Source: Gyrodactylus bullatarudis (taxonomy: Eukaryota > Platyhelminthes > Monogenea > Gyrodactylidea > Gyrodactylidae). From it: 64,000 nt of DNA. The notes under the pieces were generated by a model that saw only the letters and a program-made list of their open reading frames with translations, was not told where the DNA came from and did no database searches. The stretch covers positions 459,770-523,769 of the forward strand of contig SSNU01000208.1 in the NCBI GenBank assembly GCA_012064415.1, read 5' to 3'. This document shows, one piece after another, positions 1-9,837 of the stretch. Every line of letters begins with the position of its first letter. Position 1 is the first letter of the stretch. The position numbers and the translations under genes were made by a program.

Positions 1-3000
1 AAAGATTCTTTATTAAAGAATTTATTTCATGTCCACAAATTTATACTCTAAAGACTGAAATTTTTATGCAAAATAGAAAATTTTTAAATCTTAGAAGATT
101 GTTTAGGTGTGTTTAGGTGATTATTAAGTCCTTAATTTAGTTATATTCATTCATATTACAAAACCTTGTGAGAGGAAAAATTATCAGTAGAGTCTTAGTT
201 CGAGGCAAGCATAGTAATATTTCGTCTTAATTGAGTTTTGGACTAAATTTTCCAAAATTACAAAAGCCGCCTTTATAATAAATTTCAAATTTTGCTCTAA
301 AATGCTCTTTTTATGCTTCTGTAACTAGATAAACAAAATTTAGGTAAAAGTTTTCAATTTAAAAAACGTTTAAAAATGAGAGAAATTTTAGAATAGAAAT
401 TTATGTATATAAATTTACAGTCGTTAGAAAAAATAGTTTGTTAAGTTATTATGGTTTTCAGGAATAAGGTTCTTTTTAAAATAATCACATAGGGTTTTAA
501 TATTTGTATTGGAGATTTTTTAAATATCAATTGGCATCTACAGGTGATTGGGAGAATATTTGATAAAAGAATAGAGAAACCACGTTTTTGTCTGAGATTG
601 TAGGGCTGGGACCATGAATTTTGTGTATAATTTCATTCTCAATAAGTTAAACAAGAATTTAATTCAGAATTCATTCTTTTCAACGCTATATGGATAGTTA
701 AAATTTGCCATTAATGAAATTTAAGAACCAAAATCTGGGCGTAGGAATCAATAAGAATTTTCACAAAAATCCTTTTAATTGAGAATAATGAGCAAGCGAT
801 CAATGATTGGTCAGGAATCTGTGTCAATCAAACGCTCATTGAAATGAATAAGATGTTTAGCGTGAATTTAAAATAATGAAAATTCCCTTCTTAAAACTAC
901 TCACTTTGTTCAATAAATTCATCAGTTAGCTTTAGATAGATAATATTCTATAAAATTTAATGTCTATCAGATATGTAAAGAGTCATTCGATCCATTCAGA
1001 CATTATCTTGAAATTTTGATTCCATACAGCTGTATCAAGATCTCAACAGCTGGCTTTATTTCTTTGTTGTTCTCATCTTGGATTATTAATTCGATTTGGA
1101 ATTTAATTTGAACTTTTAACTTAATTTGGTTTGTTTACCTTGGTGATTGATTGTGATAAAAGTTGTGAATTAAGAGTTTTTTTTAGTACAAACAAAACTT
1201 TCACGCATTTTCTCAAAGACATTTCCTTCCGAAAAGAATTTTTTTCATTGGATCTGATCTTTATTTGGAAAAGTGTCATAAAAATTCAATTAATAATATT
1301 GAATCTAAAGATTGTAAGTTCTCGAGAGTTAGATCTAGAAGAACAGTCTCTCTTGATTAGCTTAGATTGATTTGGTTTAGTTTCTGTGAATTATTCTCTT
1401 GTCAGCTGATTCTTTATCACTCTATCGATAATTGACTAACTGTAATTTTTTCAATTCTAATTAGGGTTCATCTAAGAAAATGCTTTATTTAACAACCATT
1501 CGATAGAAAATCTTTGTTTAACACGTTTTTTTGAAAACCCATTTCTAAAGGGCATAGAAAGTGTAACACTTAACTTTAAGTGTTCTCATAAATGCGAGTT
1601 GTGAAACATTTTTTATCTCATTTGTAGTTTCATTCAAAAATTGATTTTCAATGGCCTAAAGTTGTAAATGTTCCATTTACTTAAACTATAGATGACCCCT
1701 GGAAATAATTCGCCTTTTCTAAGTAATATTTGTCCATTATCTCATTACTTTTGAGAATTAATGAGTAATTTGAGGGAAATTTTCACATATCAGAAGAAAC
1801 GCAAACATTTTATTTTCCAAATGATTCGAATTTAATACTGCATTGTTTTGTTCCACTTTGTTTGTTCAACTACAGATGGATGATAAATAGAGAAATATGA
1901 TTTCCCTCCTTGTGAGGTACAAATACAAATACAAAAAAAGAACTGTCAACAAAATAATTTTATTTATTTAACAGCTGATGTTGTGAGATATACATTGTAT
2001 TATTCTAGAATAATAGTTTCCAGCTCGAATTATTGAAAAATTTTCAACTTAAGGTTTTACAAAGATCCTAAAAGCGCCTCTGTGCCTATGAAGGAAAGTG
2101 CCACTTGAGCGATTGGTTATAATTTATCTAAGCCTCAAAACGTACTTCGTTTACCACCCGCTCGTTAGGAAATCTGGAATGCACAAAGGTTTCTGCACTA
2201 TCATTTTTTCATAAACACGTGCTATACTAATTGATTTTTGTTTAAAACGTTCTTTTTTTGAAAACCTATTTCTCAGGGTCATGGATAAAATCTTAGTTAA
2301 CCTGTAGAATTCATATATGTAATTGCCTTACCAATTACCTATCTCGTAATAGCTTTGGATAGCCAATTTTTGACAATTGAATCTGAAACTCTTCAACTTT
2401 TGTTTTACTTGCAAAAATGTAAGATTATTAAAGACTCTTAAACAGTCAGAGATTTACATCCAGAAACCAAATATACACTGTGTATATTATACAATGAGAT
2501 TTGATGAGAGAATCTTTAGGGTCCCAATGTAACATCTCTTATTATAGCGAGAAAATGTATTGCTGACGGGAAATATTTTTGTTTTAGAGAATTCCTCTTT
2601 TCCCAGAAGATGCATTCTATCATAAAAAAAAAGTTGGGGTAGTGAGTGAGAGTCTCCTCTATCCCTTTTAATTCTGCTTACTTTGTTGTATTTCATGCTC
2701 AAATAAACAGAAATTATCTTGGCATAAATTTTTCAGTTTTTGACTTTTATTTTTAATTGGAGTTCAAATTGTATACTCTGTTATGGATCCTTACCTCTTA
2801 CCAGATCATCATATTATCACTGAGCTTTGTAAAACTTCCCAACATTACTAAACATTACCCCCTATCGATATGTTAGAACTAATCTTCAAATATTTCTACA
2901 TCATCTAACCAAATATCTTTCGATAAAAAAACTTTAAAGAACGTTTTAGACAAAATACGACCAATATTCTATGGGGATGAACAAAATTAAGAAGCATTTT

Positions 3001-3390
3001 TTGAGACCAAAGTAAAAATGGAATTTTTTTTACAAAAGAGCTTCTTTTGGGCTATAGAGAAGAGACAAAAAGATGACAGTTTTTTACCTTGCTTGTTTGA
3101 TACTTTCCTTCTATGAGTATGAGACATATATCCTATCTTGACTAACCACAGTACACACTCTTTCGTTTTAGTCCAGCTAATTTCTATTTTCTTGATGGAT
3201 ATTTAATTTAATTATTCACCTAAACAGAATATTTCCCATCGAGAACTAAATCAAAATATTGAATCATAAGATTGATTAACAGATGACATTATGAGTATTG
3301 TACACTGTACATTAGAAATTTAATTTTGATCATTCGAAAAATGGTCTAACCACTTACAACTTTTTATGACGTCTTTGTAATGTTGTATGA
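1..3390. other. Intergenic, no gene recognised
   Basis: AT-rich sequence with no reading frame that resembles a known protein and no plausible exon chain. The short open frames here (for example 1131-1370) have biased, low-information composition and no family match. I see no structured RNA. Confidence 0.6.
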
Positions 3391-3392
3391 AT

Positions 3393-3444
3393 TCAAATTT
3401 CCAATTGTAAAAGACCCAGGTGCAGCATACAATTGGAAATTTGA
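3393..3444. repeat. Perfect 17-bp hairpin
   Basis: Arms at 3393-3409 and 3428-3444 are exact reverse complements (starting tcaaatttcc), separated by 18 nt. It sits upstream of a larger foldback repeat. It may be the tip of an older foldback or a cruciform-forming site; no function can be assigned. Confidence 0.75.
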
Positions 3445-3539
3445 AAAGATTGATCCCAAATTTGGAATTCCCCATGTTTACAAATGTGTTAAAACCGATT
3501 CAATGAAAGTCATCAAAAATTGGAATATATAAAAGATTT

Positions 3540-4050
3540 TTTGGAATCCTACTCATGTTGCCCAATTTTACGATTTGAGGAAAAAAATTCTATAAAAAAA
3601 TTATTTTCATGAAAAATATGGCCATTTTTCAAATTTCGATTTGGCGCAAAAATCCCAATTTTTCGAACTTTGAGCTGAGAATTTTTATTGGTTTGAATGG
3701 TCAAAATATGTTTTTAAGGATCAGAATAAGACAAGAAAGCCGAATAAGCTTAATCTATTCTAATGCATTAGCTCAGTATCTTTTGGGAGCTGAATTTCTA
3801 TTTTTTGATCATTTTCACTACTCGAAAATCAATGAACTTTTGATAAATCGACAAAAATGGTCGATCTTTCGAAAGTTTATCAGTGATATTCGGCTCTCTT
3901 CTCTGAATAACATCTTTTGAACAAAGTTCCACTTTTAAATCAATGAAAATTTTGAGTTCAAAGTTCGAAAAAATGGGATATGGAACTTGAAAAATTACCA
4001 TATTTTTCATGAAAATAATTTTTTTCTTCAAATTGAAAAAATCTTTATAT
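3540..4050. repeat. Foldback (MITE-like) repeat, family A, copy 1
   Basis: The left half (about 3600-3755) reappears as its reverse complement in the right half (about 3895-4040). Shared blocks include the tract around 'ttcgaactttga' and the tract 'aagaaagccgaat' against 'attcggct'. A second copy lies at about 8300-8745 and also begins with the tract ending 'cccaattttacgatttga'. It has no coding capacity. A non-autonomous DNA transposon or foldback element is the simplest reading. Confidence 0.75.
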
Positions 4051-4092
4051 ATTCGAATTTTTGATGGAAAACCCGAGTTTTTCGTAAAAATC

Positions 4093-4185
4093 ATAGACTC
4101 CAAACTTCATATCAACCAACTATATGCCAGACCAGAGATAGAATATTGCCCAACCGTGTGGAATCCAGAAGAAGGAGAAAAATGA
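4093..4185 (+). pseudogene. Non-LTR retrotransposon RT fragment (Jockey/CR1-like C-terminus)
   Basis: A short + frame reads SKLHINQLYARPEIEYCPTV followed by WNP. It resembles the thumb-region signature (R-x-x-LEY-x-x-x-VWNP) just after the polymerase core of LINE reverse transcriptases. The frame stops within about 30 codons and nothing else of the element is recognisable. This is a degraded fragment. The call rests on one short motif. Confidence 0.4.
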
Positions 4186-4189
4186 TCTA

Positions 4190-5390
4190 AAAAACTAACA
4201 TTGCATTCAAGAAATTCAAATTATAGGTTTTTTCATGTTTCCGGAAAGAACTGAGCTTCTTAAAAGACAACCCAACATTTAACGATAATTGGTATTATTA
4301 AAAAATGGATAGAGGTCCAAATAAAGATTCAAATGCATTCTTTGAGTTCTAGAATCTATCTTGATGAAGATTGTCTTGTTAGAAGACAGATGAGCAAGTG
4401 TCAATTCCATGAGAGAGTCACGGTAGCAGACTTGTTTTATCCTTATTAGGACTCTTTAGTACACCATAGCCAGGATTTGAACTCGGGTATTGAACGTTGT
4501 GAGGCCAAAAAACTTGATAAATAGATTTTACTCTCTTTATTATTTTAACCCATGTTTATGTAAAAATTAAAAGAATTATGAGAAGGAAACCTTTGCAAGT
4601 ATAGGTGCTACACTATTCATTACTTATAAAAATAGTAAATGAAATAAAATATTCTTGTAATAAACATCTTGTTTTCTATCAGTGAGTTAAATGAGATCAT
4701 TAAAGATTAAATATATAATATAATTAGCAACTACAATATATATCTATGGAATTAATGACATCTAATAGAGTAGTACGGTGAATCTGTGTAGAGGAGAAGA
4801 AGAAGTCGATAACTCATTACATGAACATAAAAGAGAGACAGTTTATTGTGTCAATATTAATTTCTGTTCTCTCTCTCATTTCAAAACTACCCTACTCAAA
4901 AGTATTGATTTAAACAATTAACGTTTTTCCTTACTGTCAGTTAATTTTTAAAAACCATTTCAAATACACAAAGCTTACCTTAATTGATTTATCTTCCATG
5001 GCGTCAATCTAATTCCCATCTTGGCCTAATGCATTCATAGAACACGAGAATATATTGCCAAATTGATAGTTTCTCTTGAAAACTTTTTAACTACTATAAT
5101 CTCTATATAGCAATGTATAAAATCTAAAAAACTACAAAGAGGTTTCATTCTTATATATTTTCATTCAAATCGAATAGTGGACTGATCTGATTACCTCCTT
5201 TACTGCCCAGATTATCTGGAAATTCAAAATTCAATATATGTATTAAATCACTAGATGTACGATTGTACATTTCTTAAAGGATCATCAGTAGTGTCACTTT
5301 AAAAATTATGTAATTTTAAAAGGTCAATGAATATAATAATTTACAAATTCTCAAAGAAATAGTCAGAGATACAGAATAAAATCTGGAAAT
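4190..5390. other. Intergenic, nothing recognised
   Basis: AT-rich sequence without gene-like frames. A tract near 4470-4500 looks weakly like the reverse complement of a tRNA B-box (tcaaatcc) but has no matching A-box or cloverleaf. Confidence 0.55.
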
Positions 5391-5394
5391 GTTC

Positions 5395-5890
5395 TTGACA
5401 AACCTTCTCCTACCACTTACTATCTGGCTGTTTTGGGTTTACTATTCTCCAAGTATTTAAATATAATTCCACCAAATTTCGCTTCAAAATACCTTTCCAT
5501 GCTTCTGGAAAAAGATAAACAAAATTGTGAAAATTTTCAAATTTAGAACGTTTTTTATTGTTTTATATTTATAATTTTTACTTGAATTCACATTATTTCT
5601 TTACATAAAGTTGTGAATAAGACTTAAATCCTATTAAAATTGTTTTTTCAATAGCTCAAAACGAAATTTCTCTTATTTTTCATGAATATTACAATTTTGA
5701 TAGGCCAAAAAACGTTTTTCACAATTTTGTTTATCTTTTTCCAGAAGCATGGAAAGGTATTTCGAAGCGATATTTGGTGAGATTATATTTAAATACTTGG
5801 AGATTAGTTTTTCATAGAGTCTAGATAGAGTCAAAAGATTATGAGATAGAAAACCCAAAACAGTCAGATAGTAAATGGTAGGAGGTAATT
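5395..5890. repeat. Foldback repeat, family B
   Basis: About 5395-5535 is repeated in inverse orientation at about 5715-5890. Both arms hold the tract 'ccatgcttctggaaaaagat' or its complement, and the 'ctgttttgggttt' block. The right arm carries about 45 extra bases near its outer end. The spacer is AT-rich. A degraded arm-like piece also seems present near 310-370. It is probably a MITE or foldback element. Confidence 0.7.
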
Positions 5891-5899
5891 TTGCAAAAT

Positions 5900-6770
5900 T
5901 TCGTCCAAGTCTACTCTTTAGTATACTACTTTTTTAGAAATTTATGATTTTTACAAAATCCTCCTTCATAAATTGATTTACATTCCAAGATGAATTCAAG
6001 GTCATTCATTGTTTTAATTGAAACAACTCAAGAACACAAGAGTATTATTTTCTGTGATAGAGGATTGTATAGAAAAAGGCCAGCTTATTTTTCGACAAAT
6101 TCCTATTCAAATCATCCGATAAGAATTCCTCTTAAATATCTCAATACTGAAATATTTATTGAATGTTTTTAGCTTAATTTGATTTCATTGAACAATAGTT
6201 TCTCCAAATTCATCAAATCTTGTATTATATTACAGTGTTCTCAATAATGAATTCACAATGTAAATATTAAATTTCAATAAAAGTTTAATTTGATTAATTC
6301 ACTTTTCTCTTTCTCTGTCCTACAGTTTTTATGTTGTTAAAGTGTGAAAATTGCTAATCTTGTTGTCGAGTGCTGTACGAGTTTATTTCCTTTTAATTCG
6401 CCAGAATGTAACCAGAATGGAGAATTGACAAAAAGTTCATTTAATTGAAATGATGAATAAGGTAGAATTTTCAAGTTTGAGAATTCCTCAATTTTTGTGA
6501 ATCAATCTTTTTTTTACATTTTTGTCCCACTGTATCCGTTCTACTTGAAGAATCTTGGATCATTGAAAATTGTACAGCGAAAAGATATTTTAAAATCAAT
6601 TACTCTTATATAACCTTAACAAATATTACTTATTGCAGTTTTGAACCAAGTAGTTCTTCAGGGAGCTGTTCAAAATATTTTCATCAGGGTAATCTAAATG
6701 TTTTTTTGCTGGAGTAGGTAATGCCGAGCTTCTTCGAAAACATTTGATTTTGTTGGTGAGTTGGAACTCA
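5900..6770. other. Intergenic, nothing recognised
   Basis: No conserved coding frame. The 60-codon frame at 5990-6172 has no family resemblance and no exon neighbours. Confidence 0.55.
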
Positions 6771-6780
6771 TTTTGAGGAT

Positions 6781-6905
6781 TTGAAGATAAGACGAGTAAT
6801 TAGTGATAAAGCTTTTATTTCGCCGGATCTCATCAGACTCTTACACCGGCTTGATTTATATATTAAATTAATTAACAAAAGTGTATCCTCTTATTGGTTG
6901 GTTTG
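6781..6905 (-). repeat. Solo Penelope-type terminal repeat (pLTR)
   Basis: This segment aligns with the inverted arms of the element at 47462-48946. Shared blocks are the tract around 'cttttatttc', the 'gactcttacaccgg' block and the 'ttattggttg' block. No reverse-transcriptase sequence lies next to it, so it looks like a solo terminal repeat or an extreme 5' truncation. It carries a hammerhead motif on the minus strand, so the parent element was inserted in minus orientation. Confidence 0.65.
6796..6844 (-). ncRNA. Type I hammerhead ribozyme motif in solo pLTR
   Basis: Read on the minus strand, the order is GUAA-G-AGU, core CUGAUGA, a short helix II (GAUCCGGC), GAAA, helix III UAAA-AGC-UUUA, then UC, then ACU-AA-UUAC. 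AGU pairs with ACU, and the outer GUAA pairs with UUAC across an internal loop. All canonical core positions are present, including the G-C closing pair of helix II. Cleavage is predicted after the UC, between 6805 and 6804. Hammerheads in Penelope-like element terminal repeats are an established association. Activity here is inferred. Confidence 0.7.
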
Positions 6906-6999
6906 GGAATGCGATAGGGGAGGGAGTGGGGTTTCTCTTGTTGTTGTGAGCAATTACGTGTTCGGTCTTCTTTTTATGTAGGAATCAATTGGTAACTGT

Positions 7000-8290
7000 C
7001 CACTTTCTCTTCTCCTCTTTCTGCTTGTTTTTTTTCTAAATGTTTTTTATTCTAATCTTAATTTTAATTTTCCTTCAAGTGATGAATTACATATTATCAG
7101 ACTTGTTACTCTAATAATTCTCATTACTATAACAATCACTGTAATTTTTATAATCCTTATTCTTTAAGGAATACTACACCTTTCTCTCCCCTTTCTTTTT
7201 CTACAGATAGACCAATACAAGCCAGAAGACAACATGGTCAGGTAGCAAGCGAACAAAGTTATTGTAAGATTACTTATTATGAGATACTAAGACAAATCAA
7301 TGCAAACCTATGACGCAGATTCTGAATCTTGTTTTGGAATTTACAAATTCTACTCAGCTTAAGAGATATTTCCTTAGCAATTCGGTAATATTTGAAAGAA
7401 AATTGAATTCTGCGTGGTTTGGTGTACTGATGTGAGGGGAAAAATAGAATAAACTGGGTGTAAATTTTTGGAAAATTAATCCTAAAGTTTGAGTGTAAAT
7501 TTATATTTTTCAGATCAACTCACGACTTCAAATTTGTTTTTTTGACTCAGACGACTCTCATCTTTAGGTGTAAAATTGGATATATAATTAGCAACAGTAC
7601 TATAGATAACCTATTTATACAACATTTGTGATTTTTATGTTCTTAAGTAAGTACGGCTATTGAAGCTAAATTTAAAATTGTGGATTTTCACAAAACTAAA
7701 TTACTTTTCATCCAAGAATCACAACAATTCCTCTCGAGACTAGGAATAGTTGAGTAACGTTTACCTCGAAGGCATTATTATTACAGAGAGAAGAAACAGC
7801 ATAAATTACTACTCTTACGTGTTCCATAACCTCTCATCAGATAATGAAAACAATGAAAAGAAGTAAAAGACTTATATGAAAAAAATGGAGTGAATCTCTT
7901 CCGCCTTTTTGAGATATTTGCCCAGTTTTTCTTCATTAATCATAGACTAGGAAATAAAATTTTCCCTTTTCCCTTGAACAAATAAATAAATCTTTAAATA
8001 TAGAATCATATAACCATAATGGTAAGGCTATGGTATGATTTTGAATTATATTTCACTGAAATGCATTTGCAAATTCTGGTAGCCATCAGAGCACTGCTTT
8101 GATTCTTGGAAATTTTTTTCTATTAATTGATGAATACAGAGCTCAAATCTCAGCCCCGTAACATTGAAATTACAAGTATTTCATTTCAACCAATTCATAT
8201 TCTAACTTTGTATTACTGTAACTCCTACAACCCTAAAATAACTCAAGATAAGAAGTCATATAACCTATGATTTATACGATTTTTTCATCA
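7000..8290. other. Intergenic, nothing recognised
   Basis: AT-rich sequence with pyrimidine-rich tracts near 7010-7030 and 7180-7200. No gene, RNA gene or clear repeat boundary is visible. Confidence 0.55.
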
Positions 8291-8299
8291 AAAGTTAGA

Positions 8300-8745
8300 A
8301 TTTTTAAAAGATTTTTTCGAATCCTACTCATGTTGCCCAATTTTACGATTTGAAGAAAAAAATTCTGAAAAAAAATTTTTTTTTCAAATTTCGATTTGGC
8401 GCCATAATCCTATTTTTTCGAACTTCTCATTGATTTGAAAGTGGGACTGTAGTCAAAAGATATTTTTAGGATCAGAATAAGACAAGAAAGCCGAATATCG
8501 CCGATATATTTTCGAAAGATCAACCATTTTTGAGGGATTTTGATTAATCGAAAATGATCATAAAATCGAAATTCAGCTACCAAACGATAGTGAGCCTATG
8601 TATTAGAAAATATTCAGCATATTCGGCTTTCTTGTCTTGTTGTGATCCTAAAAATTAACTTTTGACCACAGTTCCACTTTCTAATCAGTAGAAATTTTGA
8701 ATTCAAAGTTCGAAAAAATGGGATTTTGGTGCCAACATAAATATA
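8300..8745. repeat. Foldback repeat, family A, copy 2
   Basis: Second copy of the repeat at 3540-4050. It begins with the same 'cccaattttacgatttga' tract and has inverted arms at about 8395-8500 and about 8625-8735. The arms include 'aagaaagccgaat' and its complement 'attcggctttctt'. The central region is diverged from copy 1. Confidence 0.75.
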
Positions 8746-9455
8746 AAACAAGACTCGGCTAAATCTAATTAACTGAAAAACTAAATGAGGATTCTGATTT
8801 TTATTTTTTCGATATTTTTTAATTATTGAACCCAAATCTTAGTAATTGATCGCTTCAATTCGTTGAATATTTTGAATTTCAAATACAGTATTAAATAACG
8901 TTTATTTGATCATCTATTCCTCAATAACAAAAGAGGGTCTTTATTGGACATTCATGAGAAAATAATTCAATAATTTGTAAGATGTAGATAATAGATAATG
9001 ATATTATATATCCTCTTCAGTAGTTAGTACTCAAGATTTACTTATCTTCGTTATGAACTTTACTGATCCATTCGTTTGAAGATCATATGAAATACATGCT
9101 ATAATACATTACCATAATGAGAGAGAAAGTAGTTTTTGTTAGATTTCTAATTTTTAAGTTACCGCGTGTATATTTGAATTCTTAAATTTCAAACGTTTTT
9201 TTGGTCAATTTGATGCAGTTATAATAATAGTTTTAACTGATAGTCTCTGTTTCTTGACCTCTCGATACTCCAAATATGCTCAATTTATTAGATCTAAACA
9301 ATCCAGAATGACTAAAATTGAACAAGATCATACAAGGAAAATTATAAAAAAATAGCCTAATTATAATTATTAGAAAGATTCAATGTAAATACAATTCATT
9401 CGAAAATGTATATCAATTGGAAAATTATTTTTATCGATAATGGAATCCAAAATTT
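8746..9455. other. Intergenic, nothing recognised
   Basis: AT-rich, with no coding frame or structured element that I can support. Confidence 0.5.
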
Positions 9456-9585
9456 TCTCTAGAACACTCATTTTTGAGTGAGATTTGTTCTGATATTCAA
9501 AATCTCCATTGAAAATGACAATTTTGGAACACGCGCCAAGATTTTTTCAATGAATTTCGCTACGAGAAAGGACAAATCAGAACAT
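9456..9585. repeat. Dispersed repeat, left part, split by the Penelope insertion
   Basis: Aligns with 20490-20575 in the zinc-finger intron (blocks 'tgttctgatattcaaaatct', 'ccaagattttttca', 'acgagaaaggac') and more weakly with 49836-49930. Its continuation lies beyond the retroelement at 11997-12105, so the element inserted into this older repeat. Its last 12 bases (aaatcagaacat, 9574-9585) are the left target-site duplication. Confidence 0.75.
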
Positions 9586-9644
9586 TATTAGATAAAAATA
9601 TACGTACATTTTCATATACGTCCGGATAGTTGGAAATATTCATC

Positions 9645-9703
9645 AATTAAAATTATAACAAAAGAATTATATTCAAAGAGATATGTACATTTCGCCAGGT
9701 CTC
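9645..9703 (-). repeat. Inverted terminal repeat of Penelope element (3' end)
   Basis: Reverse complement of 11937-11995 apart from one or two substitutions in an A-rich tract. It overlaps the hammerhead motif, and the homology ends inside the CUGA core. Penelope terminal repeats are known in both direct and inverted arrangements. Confidence 0.85.
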
Positions 9704-9718
9704 GTCAGTCTCAATTCC
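9664..9718 (-). ncRNA. Type I hammerhead ribozyme motif, 3' pLTR
   Basis: On the minus strand the sequence runs GAAUU-G-AGA, core CUGACGA, short helix II (GACCUGGC), GAAA, a very short helix III around UGUACAUA, then UC, then UCU and a distal AAUUC. AGA pairs with UCU and the outer GAAUU with AAUUC across an internal loop. Predicted cleavage is between 9680 and 9679. The core is at 9702-9708 and GAAA at 9690-9693. It lies in the sense strand of the element, as in other ribozyme-bearing Penelope elements. The short helix III may need a dimeric fold. Confidence 0.75.
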
Positions 9719-9837
9719 TGGTTCAATATTTAATAAAATTGTTTTGAATGAAAATTGTAAAAAAATTTCTCTTGAGTAATTCCAATTGATGAAAAACCAA
9801 AAAACTTTTCTAGTAGGTAGAAAAGAAAAATTAAAAA

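Noticed and set aside
4470..4560. tRNA-like B-box on the minus strand (gagttcaaatcc)
   Set aside because: No A-box at proper spacing and no cloverleaf can be drawn; at most a decayed SINE.
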